From: Echiichthys vipera
Taxonomy: Eukaryota; Chordata; Actinopteri; Perciformes; Trachinidae
Direction of reading: 5' to 3'
NCBI GenBank assembly: GCA_963691815.1
Contig: OY829648.1
Location: 20,864,193-20,928,192, forward strand
DNA length: 64,000 bases
A model generated the notes under the pieces. The model was not told where the DNA came from. It did no database searches and was given only the letters and a program-made list of their open reading frames with translations. How positions within the stretch are numbered: position 1 is the first letter of the stretch; every line of letters starts with the position of its first letter. This document shows, in pieces, positions 1 to 10,181 of this stretch. The position numbers and the translations under genes are program-made.

Positions 1-2294
1 GTCGTATTTTAATGATCTAAAATGATTCTGAGAAATGAATTAGACTCATAATTCCTCCTTTATAAGACCTCGAGATTATTACCTTCCAATTATCTTCTTA
101 TGATCTCCTGTGCGGCCCTTGGGAGTGCGGCAATAAGCAGCTACACCAGCAGATCAATATTGGGACTGAGTAAAGATCAGTCTCTTAATTAGGCGAGAGT
201 GCTATAGATTAAAGACAGAGTGAGAGGGGGACACGCAGCTGTGGGTGTCCCAAGGGTCAAGGTTACCCGCAGTGGGCCAGACTGGGGTGCAAGGGGTGAA
301 CTCAGTACGACAGAGAGAAAACAAACACTGACCCGTTTAAACCATCGTCTTTCCAGCACCATCTTTTAAGAACCAGTGATAATACCAAGTGTGTAAACAG
401 AGATTTAGGTTTGAGTTTCATCCAAACTGAAGAGGACTGAAGTTACACAAGAGAGGAGCAGGGAAAGGGAGAACATTTAATATGATGAATATGTGCACAA
501 ATGTGCCTGTATTTATGCAATTAAATGTTCTCACTTTTCTGGATTTAACGGCTCCCATGCTTCCCCTTCTGTGTATTTGTCCACTGTTTCTCGTGCATTT
601 GAGGAATGAAGTTACACACGATGCATCGTCATCTTTCTTAAGTATGTTGATTCTTTAAAAGCACTTTAACCATCTTCAGCAGTTTATTCTGACTGTTGTG
701 TGTAAAATATGTCAGAATGTCACTTTTGATCTTTCCAGTGCTGCAGATGAGTAATTTAAGGTCGCAACAGATCGACAACCTTTTCCTAAATGCCTTAACA
801 GCTTTACAGGACTGACTTTTGATAATTCAGTTTTTAAATCTTTAGGTTCCAGCTTCTTTCATTTAAGGATTTGCTGCTTTTGTTTGTCTTACATGACAGG
901 AATATAAATATATTTGAGTTTGGAGCTGATGGTTGAACAAAATAAGACTTCTCAAGAAGTCACTTTATGAATTTTTTTCCTTTTCTTCAATTTTAGACAA
1001 AACAATTAATCCAGACAGTAGCTAGCAGATGAATCAACATAAAAACAATAATTAGCTGCAGCCCTAAATACCATACACATTATTTTCAGGCATCTTTTTC
1101 TCCATGGTCAGAAAAATATCAGAAAATAGGGAAGAACCAAAGATTTGGGTCCAAGGTGACATCTTTAAATGTCTTATTTTGTCTGATTAAGATTCCAAAA
1201 CAAGAAGATACTGCGTTATAACGCTATTAGATTTAGAACTTGGAACTAGAACAAAAGCTGTAGGCAGTTGACTCTTTTTCTCGATTAAATGATTTTAACA
1301 ATTCCTCAATTTCAAGAATAGCCATCAACTCATTTTCTACATACCGACTAATCAATTAATCGACTAATTGTTTCAGTCGGCAGGCAGTAAAGTGGTTATT
1401 TGCTCTGGCTCTCGCAGAGATAATGCAGCTCTTCATCTCCCAGCATGGGGTCAGTTTCGGAGCCCCGGCCTGCGCCTTCCCCCTCGTGACCCCCGCTAGT
1501 CAAAGGTGATCACTGGGGAGAGAAAGAGGCACTGATCGAATTTGATAATGAAGACGACCCCTCTAAGCTGCTTTGCTCCACATGTTCAAAATCTCTGCAA
1601 CACTCAATAAACACTAGGAAGCCCCCCTCCCTGTCACTGGAACATTGTGTAGGTATTGATCCCGGCTAACTGGCTCTTTTAATACCTGGGGTCTGTGGCT
1701 CGGCCTGGGGAAATGCATACTGACATGTGACGGGAGGAGCTTAACAGGCAAACACACCGAAGAAAAGATGGGCCTCTCAGTTTAGCATTTCTCTCCTATT
1801 TTTTCACAATTTACACATCTGCTGAAGAAAGGAGAATTACGGCCGCTGCACCTGCTGTTAAAAACAGACATATAGACTGCAAGAGGCCCGGCACTGTACT
1901 GAGTAAAAGCTGTCACACTGTCAAAAACTATTTGTGCAGCAGAGGTGGAGCAAGTATTCAGATAATTTACTGGAGCAAAGGGTAGCAATGAAACGGTGTA
2001 AAGTATCATCAGCAAAATGTACTGTAAGCATCCAAAGTAAAACTGAGTTGATTTTAGACCACTTCATTACTTATAAACATGAGTTGTTGTGAGTCAGATC
2101 AGCATGTCAGCGGCTTCCCAGCATGCATTGTTTGAGAGTTCAACCTCTCCAGTCTTTTTCTTAGTTTGATTAAAACATACATGAGAAGCATCTTTGTTAA
2201 GATAAGTTATGGCAGTTTCTTTTCATAATAATAAAAACAATGCTAACCTCAGTTAAAGTTTGTATGGAATTCAGTCCTAACAACAAATCACATA
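1..2294. other. Intergenic, no gene recognised; old dispersed repeats
   Basis: No coding region with recognisable homology is seen on either strand. Two degenerate dispersed repeats occur. About 950-1390 belongs to a family that ends in alternating ATTAAT/CGATTAAT words and TTTCAG, and related copies lie in rexo1 introns near 15760, 19440 and 21185. About 1927-2040 belongs to a second family rich in AGTAAAAGTAC-type words that recurs in at least seven other places in this window. Short reading frames here, such as 1782-2015 on the minus strand, match nothing I know and have no splice or start context. Confidence 0.6.
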
Positions 2295-3668
2295 CAGTGC
2301 CTATAGAAAGTCATGATACTCTTTTAAGAGTTACTTTTTTTTGTTTTACAGCCTGAAATGATGATACATAAAAAATGTTTTTTCCAGCGTGATTTACACA
2401 TTTTGCCTTACAACATTCAAGTGAAATATTTCCCCATTCTTCCTGCAGGACTGTTCGAGTCAGATTCTGTGGTGAGCGGCGATGGATTGCACTGTTCAAG
2501 TCTATCCACAGATGTTCTGTAGGATTCAGGTCAGGGCTCTGACTAGACCACTCTAGGACATTCACCGTCCTGTCCTTTAGCCACTGTGTTGTTTTTATGG
2601 AGGTGTGTTTTGGGTCGTTCTCATGCTGGAAGGTGAACCACCTGCCCATTTTCAAGTGTCTAACAAAGGGCTGCAGGTTTTCCTCAAGAATTTGGGTTTA
2701 CTTGGCAGCATCCATTTCCCCTTCAGTCCTGACCAGCTGCCCAGTCCCCGCTGAAGAGACACAAGCCCACAACATAATGCTGCCACCACCATGCTTCAGT
2801 GTAGGGATGTGTGTTTTGGGTGGTGTGTTGTGTTTGGTTTCTGCCAAACATAACGCTTGGAGTTCAGCCCAAAAAGTTCAGTTTTGGTCTCATCTGACCA
2901 TATAACCTTTTACCACATGGATTCAGAATCTTTAATACATTTTTTGTCAGACTGTAAATGAGACTCAGTGTGACATTTTTTTTAGAAGAGGCATCTTTCT
3001 CTCCACCCTGCCAAACATGTACAACCTGTGAAATTGTTGTCACATGCACAGATCTACCAACCCCTGATATTTAGACTTATAACTCCTTCAAGGTCACCAT
3101 GGGCCTCTTGGTAGCTTCCCTGATCAATCTTTTCCTGGCTCGGTCATCCAGTTTGGAGGGTGGCCCGATCTAGGAGAGGTCTGGGTGGTGCCGTAACCTT
3201 CCACTTCTGGACAATACTCTGAACTGTACTCAGAGGGAAAGCTAACACCTTTGAAATCTTTTTACATCCTTCTCCTAACTTGTGCCGATCCACAACGTTA
3301 TCCCTGAGCTCTTTTGAAAGCATCTTTCCAACCATGGTGAGTTGAGTTGAGTTATGTTACCATGCACTACTAGGATTGGAATCGACAAACAGCTTATTTT
3401 TTTCTGAAGTAAAATCAAAAACACCACAGTTGATGTCAGGTGGTGAACAATTAACTTGGTGTGTGATCTGGAAGGTGATTGGTTAAACCTGAGAATGTTT
3501 ATAATTGTTATTCTAAATGGACTCGTCACTTTTTTCAACACTGCTACTCTAGTCTTTCAGTTTTTATTAATTTTCTGAAATTTTGAAAAAAAACATTGCC
3601 CTTGAATGTTGTAAGGCAAAATGTGTAAAAAATAATTTCAAAATGTTGTGATGACTTTCTAGGCACTG
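2295..3668 (-). mobile_element. Tc1/mariner-type DNA transposon, decayed
   Basis: The ends are inverted: CAGTGCCTATAGAAAGTCAT at the left and, on the opposite strand, CAGTGCCTAGAAAGTCAT at the right. A TA dinucleotide flanks each end (2293-2294 and 3669-3670), the usual Tc1/mariner target duplication. The 1374-bp span holds a broken minus-strand transposase. Its length and ends fit a full-length Tc1-like element that has lost function through indels. Confidence 0.93.
2311..3335 (-). pseudogene. Tc1-like transposase pseudogene
   Basis: The N-terminal part (3335 down to about 3144) reads as a helix-turn-helix DNA-binding segment, with KELRDNVVDRHKLGEGCKKI and then STVQSIVQKW. The C-terminal part (2655 down to 2311) contains QHENDPKHTS and SPDLNPTEHLWIDL, the conserved D,D(34)E region with the last acidic residues. 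The middle (about 2660-3140) is still Tc1-like but out of frame. At least two frame changes separate the parts, so no active enzyme can be made. The intact family protein is about 340 aa and cuts and pastes the element at TA sites. Confidence 0.9.
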
Positions 3669-3670
3669 TA

Positions 3671-4070
3671 TGTGTGAACTGTTTTTGTAACTAAGCCGAA
3701 AGTAAATCAAATGTTTTGTCACTGTGACTGAACAGTTGCTGATTCAACGTAACATCTTCCTGAACTTTTTTTTTATAATATGTAACTTTTACACATTAAA
3801 ATGTCTAAAAACAACTTAAATATTTTGTTGAGTTTTGTACTCGTGTCAGTGGTTGTCTACATGGGGCTGTCATGAATTTACTTTTTATCTAGTTTTAAGA
3901 CACATTTTTATGATGAACCTTTCAGCTCGCAGTATCTCCGCCGACGAGCACACATCATAGCACTGCGTAGAAGAAACACTGATTTTTTTTTTTTACGTGA
4001 AACTTCTTTATTCAGTGTTTTATTTTGGAGAGGAGAAGACGTCTGTGGATAGTTTGTCTCACAGTAAAAA
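3671..4070. other. Spacer between Tc1 and DIRS elements
   Basis: About 400 bp of AT-rich sequence. No coding region, RNA gene or clear repeat boundary is seen. The short minus-strand frame around 3908-4162 runs into the DIRS terminus and has no recognisable protein. Confidence 0.5.
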
Positions 4071-4373
4071 CTTAAGGTTATGGATATAACCCCGGTTCTC
4101 TGATTAGCATGAGTGAGTGTCTCACTATGGGAACGCCTCCTGCGTGATCTCATCAGAAGCACAATAACACTACGCCAGCCCCCTATTGGCTGGCATTGAT
4201 GACGCCTATGTCAGGGGGAGCAGGGACCCTCCCCCTATATAATAGGCTGACATAGCGAGAGTCGTCATTCAAAACAAGCTCACCTCTTCCTCGCTTCCCT
4301 AGCAAGGAGGGTGGTCTAGTGAGACACTCACTCATGCTAATCAGGGAACCATGGTTATATCCATAACCTTAAG
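4071..4373. repeat. DIRS 3' terminal palindrome (inverted repeat arms)
   Basis: The left arm (about 4071-4128) and right arm (about 4316-4373) are near-perfect reverse complements. They share ACTTAAGGTTATGGATATAA, then a variable ACCNNGGTTC, then TAGCATGAGTGAGTGTCTCAC. About 190 bp separates them. A further CACTATGGGAA word occurs just outside each arm in direct orientation (4125 and 4403). Inverted termini with an internal complementary region template the circular intermediate in DIRS replication, so this is most likely the 3' ITR with its complementary region. Confidence 0.8.
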
Positions 4374-4496
4374 TTCTCTTTCATTGCATTTGTTTCGTGT
4401 CTCACTATGGGAAAAATACTGAGTCCCGAATTACCAGACATGCCTGTAAAGAAGACAACTGTCCCCAGTGGGACATCACTTGGTAGGATCTATGCT

Positions 4497-5663
4497 CTAA
4501 GAAGAGCCTGCGCTCAGGACCATATGCGCTAGGGTTGGTGCTGTGACATCCAACTGACTGACGTTCCTGCCTGTAATAGGGAAGGTTTTCGTTGCCACCG
4601 TACTCTACGGGGAATTGTTGGGTCTTTGTTTATCATAGAGTGTGGTCTTTACCTAGTCTGTAAAGTGTCCTGAGATAACTTCTGTTATGATTTGGCACTA
4701 TAAATAAAATTGAATTGAATTGAATTGAACTTATAGAACCTTACAAATGTGTGGGGCGAGGCCCAGCACGCTGCTGCACACACCTCTTGAATGGGAACTC
4801 CCCTAAAAAGAGCCCAAGAGGTCGCTAGACCCCTGGTGGAATGTGCACGTAAGCCAACAGGGGACTGGAGACCCTTGCTAGTGTAGGCAAGGGCAATAGC
4901 CCCTACAATCCAGTGAGAAAGACGCTGTTTGGATACAGGCTTCCCAACATGTAGCTTCACCCAGGACACAAATAACTGGTTTCCCTGTCTAAAACTCTGG
5001 GTCCTGTCAATGTAGGTGCGCAGTGCACAAACTGGACACAGGTTATGCAAACGCAGATGCTCCTCAGAGGAGAAAGGCGGGGGATAGAAAGCAGCTAATT
5101 CTATTCGGGAGCACGGGCCCAAAACCTTTGGGATAAAGGCTGGGTTAGGCTGCATGCTGACCTCAGTATTCCCAGGTGAAAAATGCATACATGCCTCATG
5201 CACAGAGAGGGCTTTAATTTCGCCTATACGCTTGGCCGAGGCCAAAGCAAGCAATAATGCTGTCTTCAGGGACAACATTTCCAATTCCACCTGCTCCATC
5301 CATAGGTTCAAAAGGGGGACAGGAGAGAGCGCCAAGCCCTGTGGGAAGATCCTACGATGGAGCCAGTGGCCTAAACGTAGGCAGTTTACGGCGCGCTCCC
5401 TTCATGAATTGACACACTAAAGGGTGTTGACCCACTGTCTTTCTGTCAAAACCGATATGGCAGGCTGAAATGGCTGCCAGGTACACCTTGACAGTAGAGA
5501 AAGCCTTACCCTTCTCAATAAGGTCCTGTAAGAATGACAGAATCACTGCCACAGGACACTGAAAAGGAATAGCTTGTGATTTCAGACACCAGCTCTCAAA
5601 CATACGCCACATACAATGTCCTAGTTGATGAGGCTCTGGCACACTGAATAGTGTCAATAACAT
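4497..5663 (-). pseudogene. DIRS tyrosine recombinase, interrupted pseudogene
   Basis: The catalytic pattern of tyrosine recombinases is readable: arginine in LASAKRIGEIKAL, H-x-x-R in AHSTRG, and the nucleophile tyrosine in FVRFYK. Three lesions are seen. An in-frame TAG at 5352-5354 sits where related elements usually read tryptophan before DLPT. A one-base frame change follows near 5290. A 172-bp retroposon (4556-4727) lies directly after FVRFYK. Beyond the insertion the frame resumes as LDVTAPTLAHMVLSAGSS and stops at 4497-4499. The enzyme would integrate the circular DNA copy, but this copy cannot be functional. Confidence 0.9.
4556..4727 (+). mobile_element. Short retroposon nested in DIRS recombinase
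   Basis: This plus-strand insert ends in ATAAATAAAATTGAATTGAA, repeated as (TTGAA)n, which looks like the 3' tail of a fish LINE or LINE-mobilised SINE. AACT at 4552-4555 and at 4728-4731 looks like a short target duplication, and removing the insert restores the recombinase frame. The 3' part (GAGATAACTTNTGTTATGAT, then TTGGCACTA) is shared with the copy at about 56573-56787. The family name is uncertain; I considered Rex1/RTE-type LINEs. Confidence 0.8.
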
Positions 5664-5775
5664 TAGAAGGAAGCCCTGCTGTATTCAGGTTGAACCACTC
5701 ACGGGCCAGGCCCATAGAGCTAGCCGCTCTGGGTGGGGATGAAATATCTCCCCCCGTGCCTGAGATAACAGGTCC

Positions 5776-6010
5776 CTACGAAGTGGCAGCAGCCATGGTG
5801 GACCGGACAGGAGCTGAAAGATCTCTGCCAGCCAGTGCTTCCCTGGCCAACGTGGGGCTACCAGGATCATGGACAGACAGCTCCAGACAGTTTATGTGGG
5901 TAGAGCGCATGTGAGGCTCCCACCTCCCATTCACTGTTCTGCCCTCGTGGGTGGCACCCCAGCCTGTCAGAGAAGCATCAGTGGTGATCACTTTTCTGGC
6001 TAGGATGGGT
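5776..6010 (-). pseudogene. DIRS RNase H fragment
   Basis: The minus-strand frame contains VITTDASLTGWGA and STHINCLEL, the first conserved Asp block and the Glu block of the RNase H domain that follows the DIRS reverse transcriptase. The following part that should hold the remaining acidic residues (usually a TDNTAAVAYI-like block) is missing, and the frame jumps to DPGSPTLAREALAG. This is an internal deletion, so the domain is inactive. Confidence 0.8.
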
Positions 6011-6840
6011 CCTATAGTGACTCCCTGAGTCAGAAAACCCAGACTCCTCCACTGGGGCAGCGCTATTGAGCAGTCTGGGGAAACCCTTACCAGACGGCGG
6101 CCATCGCGGTGTTGGTCCAGACCTAGAGGGGCTACCCAGCGCTGAAGACCCCTCATATATAGGCACCCCAGTGGTATGGCCACCACAGAGGAGGCCCAGC
6201 AGCCTCTGGCATTGTTTGAGGGTAAACAGTGACAGAGTTGTCTGCATAATATCCACTCTCTCCCGGGATATAACCGCCTTGGCCTGGACAGAGTCCAGGC
6301 TGAGCCCTATGAAGGTGATGCGTTGCCTGGGCGTCATCATGCCCTTTTCTGCATTTATCCGAAAACCCAGGCCTACCAGGTGCCGTATGACAGCCTCTGT
6401 ATGGCACGCCACCTTCCAGCGGGAGGGAGCTGCTACTAGCCAATTGTCTATGTAAGTCGCCACTTGGATGCCCCCCTTCCTGAGCCGGGCTAGTGCTGCC
6501 TCGGTGCATTTTACAAACACCCTTGGGCTCAGTGACAGACCGAATAGCAGAACCATAAACTCGTAGGCTATCCCCTGAAAAGCAAAACGCAGATATTTCC
6601 TGTTGGGGGGGTATATGGGAATGTGGAAATAGGCATCCCTCAGGTCGATTGACGTAAACCAGTCGCCTGCACGCACGAAACGCAGCAGAGAAGCGCGTGT
6701 CAACATCCTGAATTATATGAAATATTATATGAAATACCTTGAGTAAAAGCCGCTTTGAGCTTCGTTGGGGGGGGACCACTCTGATAGCTCTTTTCTGTCA
6801 GATTGGAAATTTCTTCCATGAGAATTTTTGAGTGCCTCGA
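5978..6840 (-). pseudogene. DIRS reverse transcriptase pseudogene
   Basis: The RT blocks are readable in order: SGFYSRYF (in another frame near 6740), then DWFTSIDLRDAYFHIPI (first catalytic Asp), then FAFQGIAYEFMVLLFGLSLS, then VATYIDNWLVAAPS. The last is the catalytic YxDD box, with Asn in place of the second Asp at about 6443-6454. The block between SRYF and the DWFTSIDL region (usually a PILDLR-like stretch) is missing at about 6710-6735, where AATATTTCATAT-like words are repeated. Both lesions should abolish activity. Confidence 0.88.
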
Positions 6841-7134
6841 GCATGAGAGTAGTTTATCTCCCTGAATTGTAGTGGAGCGATATTGAACTGAAGCCTGTAG
6901 CCCTTCTCTATCGTTCTCAACACCCATCTCGACTGAGTGCAGGCAGCCCAGCTCTCCCTGTGTAAAGAGAGGGGGCTGACCGGCCACTCTGTGAAACCTG
7001 GTGTGTTGTCGCCCTCGTGCGGCTACGGTGCACAGCACACACTGTCCATGCGCTCTGACGCCTCCAAACTGAGGCATGGAGGCGCATGGACCAGCTGCGT
7101 TGTCACGGCCGTGGGGATGTCGGGCCCCACGAGC

Positions 7135-7300
7135 TGTGTTATGGCAGACTTGTTTGTTAAAATATACTTTTTTGTATATTTGTTCACATTTGACAGTGCC
7201 CTCGGCAATCTGGCATCCAGCGTGTGGGGAAATTTTTATTACAGAGTGCATGAAAGTGCTTGTGTGACAACGCTGAAAACACTGTTTTCGTATCACTTGC
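7135..7300. other. AT-rich patch inside the DIRS gag-RT linker
   Basis: About 165 bp of AT-rich sequence interrupts an otherwise GC-rich element between the gag C-terminus and the RT leader. It does not translate into anything typical of DIRS elements in any frame. It may be an old small insertion. No terminal repeats or target duplications were recognised. Confidence 0.35.
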
Positions 7301-7423
7301 GCGGGCACCGGCACTCTGTCTGGAACACATCCCGTCGAACTTGCCCTGGAACGTGGCCGGGCGGAGGTGGAGCGGCCCGTGAAGGGGGGGAACTGGGCTC
7401 GCTCTCCTCCGGAGGAGAGGCCA

Positions 7424-8540
7424 TCAGGCCGGCCGCTTCTTCTTCCTGCCAGCCGTGGTAGCTGGAGGAGGTGGCGGTGCCGTGTGAGGTCTGGCCTGAG
7501 GAGACTGCTTCCTGGACCACGGGTTCTTGGGACCTCTGGGGGCCTGGGAGGCTGCCTGCGCTTTAGGTACTTTGGGGATCCTGAAAGCGGGGGCCGGGTG
7601 AGAGGCAGCCTGCGCGTACGTCTGGCGTGGCAACGGAGGGACAGTGGGCTGAGCAGGCAAAGTTTCAGCGCCTCATCCTCCCTCTTTTTGTCCACACATC
7701 TCTTCTGCATGGAGATGACGGCTGCACCGAAGAGACCTTGAGGGTCAATCGGAGTGTCAAGGAGTTCCTCCTTCTCCTTGGTCGTCAGGTTCGTGAGCCC
7801 GAGCCAGCGTGCCCTCTCCTGGAGGACCATTAAGCCCATGGCTCTTCCCATTGCTTGTATGGCCACTTTATGGAGACGCAAGGCGTGGTCCGTTATAACG
7901 CAGATTTCTTCCCACAAGGAGGTATCTGGTTTAGCAGTCATGTCCTCTTCTAGCTCAGCCTGGTAAGCCATTAGCATGGAAGAGGCATTAAGGGCTCTCG
8001 CTGACAGAGCCGCCGCCTTGTAGCACTTGTCAGTGAGGCTAGACTGGAAGCGGTCCGTCTTGGCGGGGAGAGAGGGAGCCGAGGAGGACATGGAGGCTTT
8101 TGGGTGGAGGTGGGTCGATACCAGCGGCTCTATGGGTGGCATCTGGCGGACACCGTGGGTCTCCATCCCCTCACAGTCCAGCAGGGAGCTGCCCCCGATG
8201 GGGTGTCTCTCGCTGTATGGCCTCTCTTTTCAGGTCGCGGCTATCTCGTCGAGTAGCTCCGGGAAAATAGGCAACACTTGCTTCCCTGACTTCTTAGCTT
8301 TGGGCAATTTATTGCCGTCAAACCGAGATTTTACAACCTCTACTTGAGTGATGGGCCACAGGATGCTGAGCCGGTTAGCGGCGCGCTTGCACATGTCCTG
8401 CATGTCGAGGTCGATGGGAGACTACTGGGAGGGCTGGGCGCCCGCATTCGCAACAGAAGGCTTTGCAGCTCCGCGGTCGCTAGAAAGGAAGGTGGATCCC
8501 TCCTCTTTGTCGTCAGATAGCAATTCAGATAACTGAAGGA
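7424..8540 (-). pseudogene. DIRS gag-like pseudogene
   Basis: Read from about 8540 down, the frame gives a gag-like protein with SELLSDDKEEGSTFLSSDRG, MCKRAANRLSILWP and FPELLDEIAAT, then ALSARALNASSMLMAYQAEL and LTTKEKEELLDTPIDPQGLF. Two in-frame stops occur near 8428 and 8235, and a frame change occurs near 7660. The proline- and alanine-rich C-terminus (PAQPTVPPLPRQTYAQAA, ending KKKRPA) lies in the next frame and stops at 7424. The start is not found. The protein would package element RNA. A GC-rich base composition sets it apart from its flanks. Confidence 0.8.
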
Positions 8541-8781
8541 ATGAAAGCTACGGTGGTGAAGGTGACTCCCATGATCCCATGCTACTTCACAATTACCAAA
8601 CTGCGTCTTTTCTTATCGTTATGATTTAGAGACCCCTAGTGGCAGAAAACTACATGTTGTGCGTTTAAGTTTGCTAAACGTGTGTAAGTGTTGGTGTGTG
8701 TTTCTGAAATATGTATATGTTTTATATTTTTATGTGCCACAAATGTTGTCAGTCAGGAAAGCCTGTGAAAAAAACTATACG

Positions 8782-8847
8782 ATGAAAAAGTACAAATGAC
8801 TGTTAAAAAGGGGAATTTTTTTTTTAGAGTCATTTGTACTTTTTCAT
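8782..8847. repeat. 20-bp perfect inverted repeat (hairpin)
   Basis: ATGAAAAAGTACAAATGACT at 8782-8801 is the exact reverse complement of 8828-8847, with a 26-bp loop. It lies about 230 bp outside the DIRS element. Flanking TSDs are not obvious. Confidence 0.8.
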
Positions 8848-8855
8848 TTGGGGAC

Positions 8856-8938
8856 AACCAACTAACTAACCAACTAACTTACTAACTAACCAACTAACTA
8901 ACCAACTAACTTACTAACTAACCAACTAACTAATCAAC
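8856..8938 (+). repeat. (AACT)n/(CCAACTAACTAA)n tandem repeat
   Basis: About 83 bp of AACT/AACC tetranucleotides arranged in a higher-order period of roughly 12 to 28 bases, for example CCAACTAACTTACTAACTAA repeated. Confidence 0.9.
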
Positions 8939-9130
8939 CTGTAACTGATAAACTGATCAAAAGTATAACCAGTAACTATAGCTGTCAGATAAATGCAGTG
9001 CAGTAAAAAGTATGTTTCTGAGATGTAGTTGAGGAATGGAAAATACAAATATTTAGTACAAATATTTTAAACCTCTACAGAACTTGAGAAAATATAATTA
9101 CTGTCGGGATGTAAAGACAGAGCAACATCT

Positions 9131-10181
9131 TCGTTTTACTAATACCTTTTAATAGAAAAAGATAAACAACCAAAAATGAACAAATACAAAAGGAAACGAA
9201 GCATATTTACAGCACTCGAGTATTTTTTCCATCATTTTCAACATAAAACAGCACAGGTTAGCTGCTGCTCACTAAATGATATTTGTCTGTAGTTAATAAC
9301 CTAATTCAACAATACTGAACCTAATTGTGTCTTTATGGAAGAATAAACATGTCATACCTGCTATCACAATGAGTCCTGTGGTTTTATCTCATGCAGTACA
9401 CATGACACAGAAACACTGGTGACACAATATCACTATTTTGTCTGTGCTATAAAATACAGTGATATATATTACATCAACCAAATAGGTAGAAAGCAGAGAC
9501 TTTACATGTCTGCTGAGGGTCTGTTATATGATCAAGTATAATAGGATTAGTCAGGTTTGAGAGCCAACCAACAAAAAACAAACCGGTAAACAGAGCATTG
9601 GTGACAAGAAAACGAGGCGCAGAGTGAAAAACACAAGTGCATTAACACAGCAATGTTCGACTGAGACAAGTGTAACTAAGAACAGGTAGCGTGTCATTAA
9701 CTAGAAGTGAATGCTTTTATAACACAGATGAGGTACTCAGACTTGGGCCCTATACAACAAGAGCATTTCTATAGTGCAATTAAGGCTGAAGACACAGCCT
9801 GGCATGAATATCATATTAATCACCATCATTCAGCGGACAATGCCCCGACATTTTAAGTAGTTCTTCTACAGAAAGGGTTTCAGTCTTAAAGTGTGTGAGG
9901 CCTAAAAAGAGACGCTGCTTAAAATAAAGAGAAATACATTTTAACTAACAATATTTAGAACTGAAATACCAATAGGCAAATGAAAACGCTGTTAATGTGG
10001 GCTCCTATTGCTTTGAAGGGACTGGCAGTTGTCTCTTATTCAGTACAGCGGGGACCCCCCCCTCGGCACTCTGACCTGAACTCTGAGAGCAGGTGCGGGC
10101 CTCCTAATCTTCTCTGTCTCCCTGACACCAACAAGAAGGCAGGAAGTAGAACTGAGGAAAGTGGAGCGGAGGGGTCAGAGG
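9131..10181 (-). other. rexo1: Probable rexo1 3' UTR
   Basis: This non-coding stretch follows directly on the rexo1 stop codon. The nearest plausible minus-strand polyadenylation hexamer is ATTAAA at 9148-9153. No other gene or clear repeat is visible in it. The exact end is inferred and would need transcript data. Confidence 0.45.

Larger units (their letters stand above)
4071..8550 (-). mobile_element. DIRS-like tyrosine-recombinase retrotransposon, degenerate
   Basis: On the minus strand the order is gag, reverse transcriptase, RNase H, tyrosine recombinase, which is the arrangement of the DIRS order. No integrase or protease is present. The 3' end carries nested inverted repeats instead of direct LTRs, as DIRS elements do. 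Every reading frame is interrupted: stops in gag, a gap in the RT, a deletion in RNase H, and a stop, a frameshift and a nested insertion in the recombinase. The 5' end, including the gag start and left terminal repeat, was not found, so the high-coordinate boundary near 8550 is approximate. Confidence 0.9.
8551..9130. other. Intergenic spacer, DIRS to rexo1 3' end
   Basis: No gene is seen. It contains a 20-bp perfect inverted repeat (8782-8847), an AACT tetranucleotide array (8856-8938) and, at about 8945-9030, a degenerate copy of the AGTAAAAGTAC-type dispersed repeat. Confidence 0.6.

Noticed and set aside
7367..7741. Plus-strand Arg/Gly-rich frame opposite the DIRS gag
   Set aside because: Antisense to the GC-rich gag-like coding sequence, which explains the open frame.
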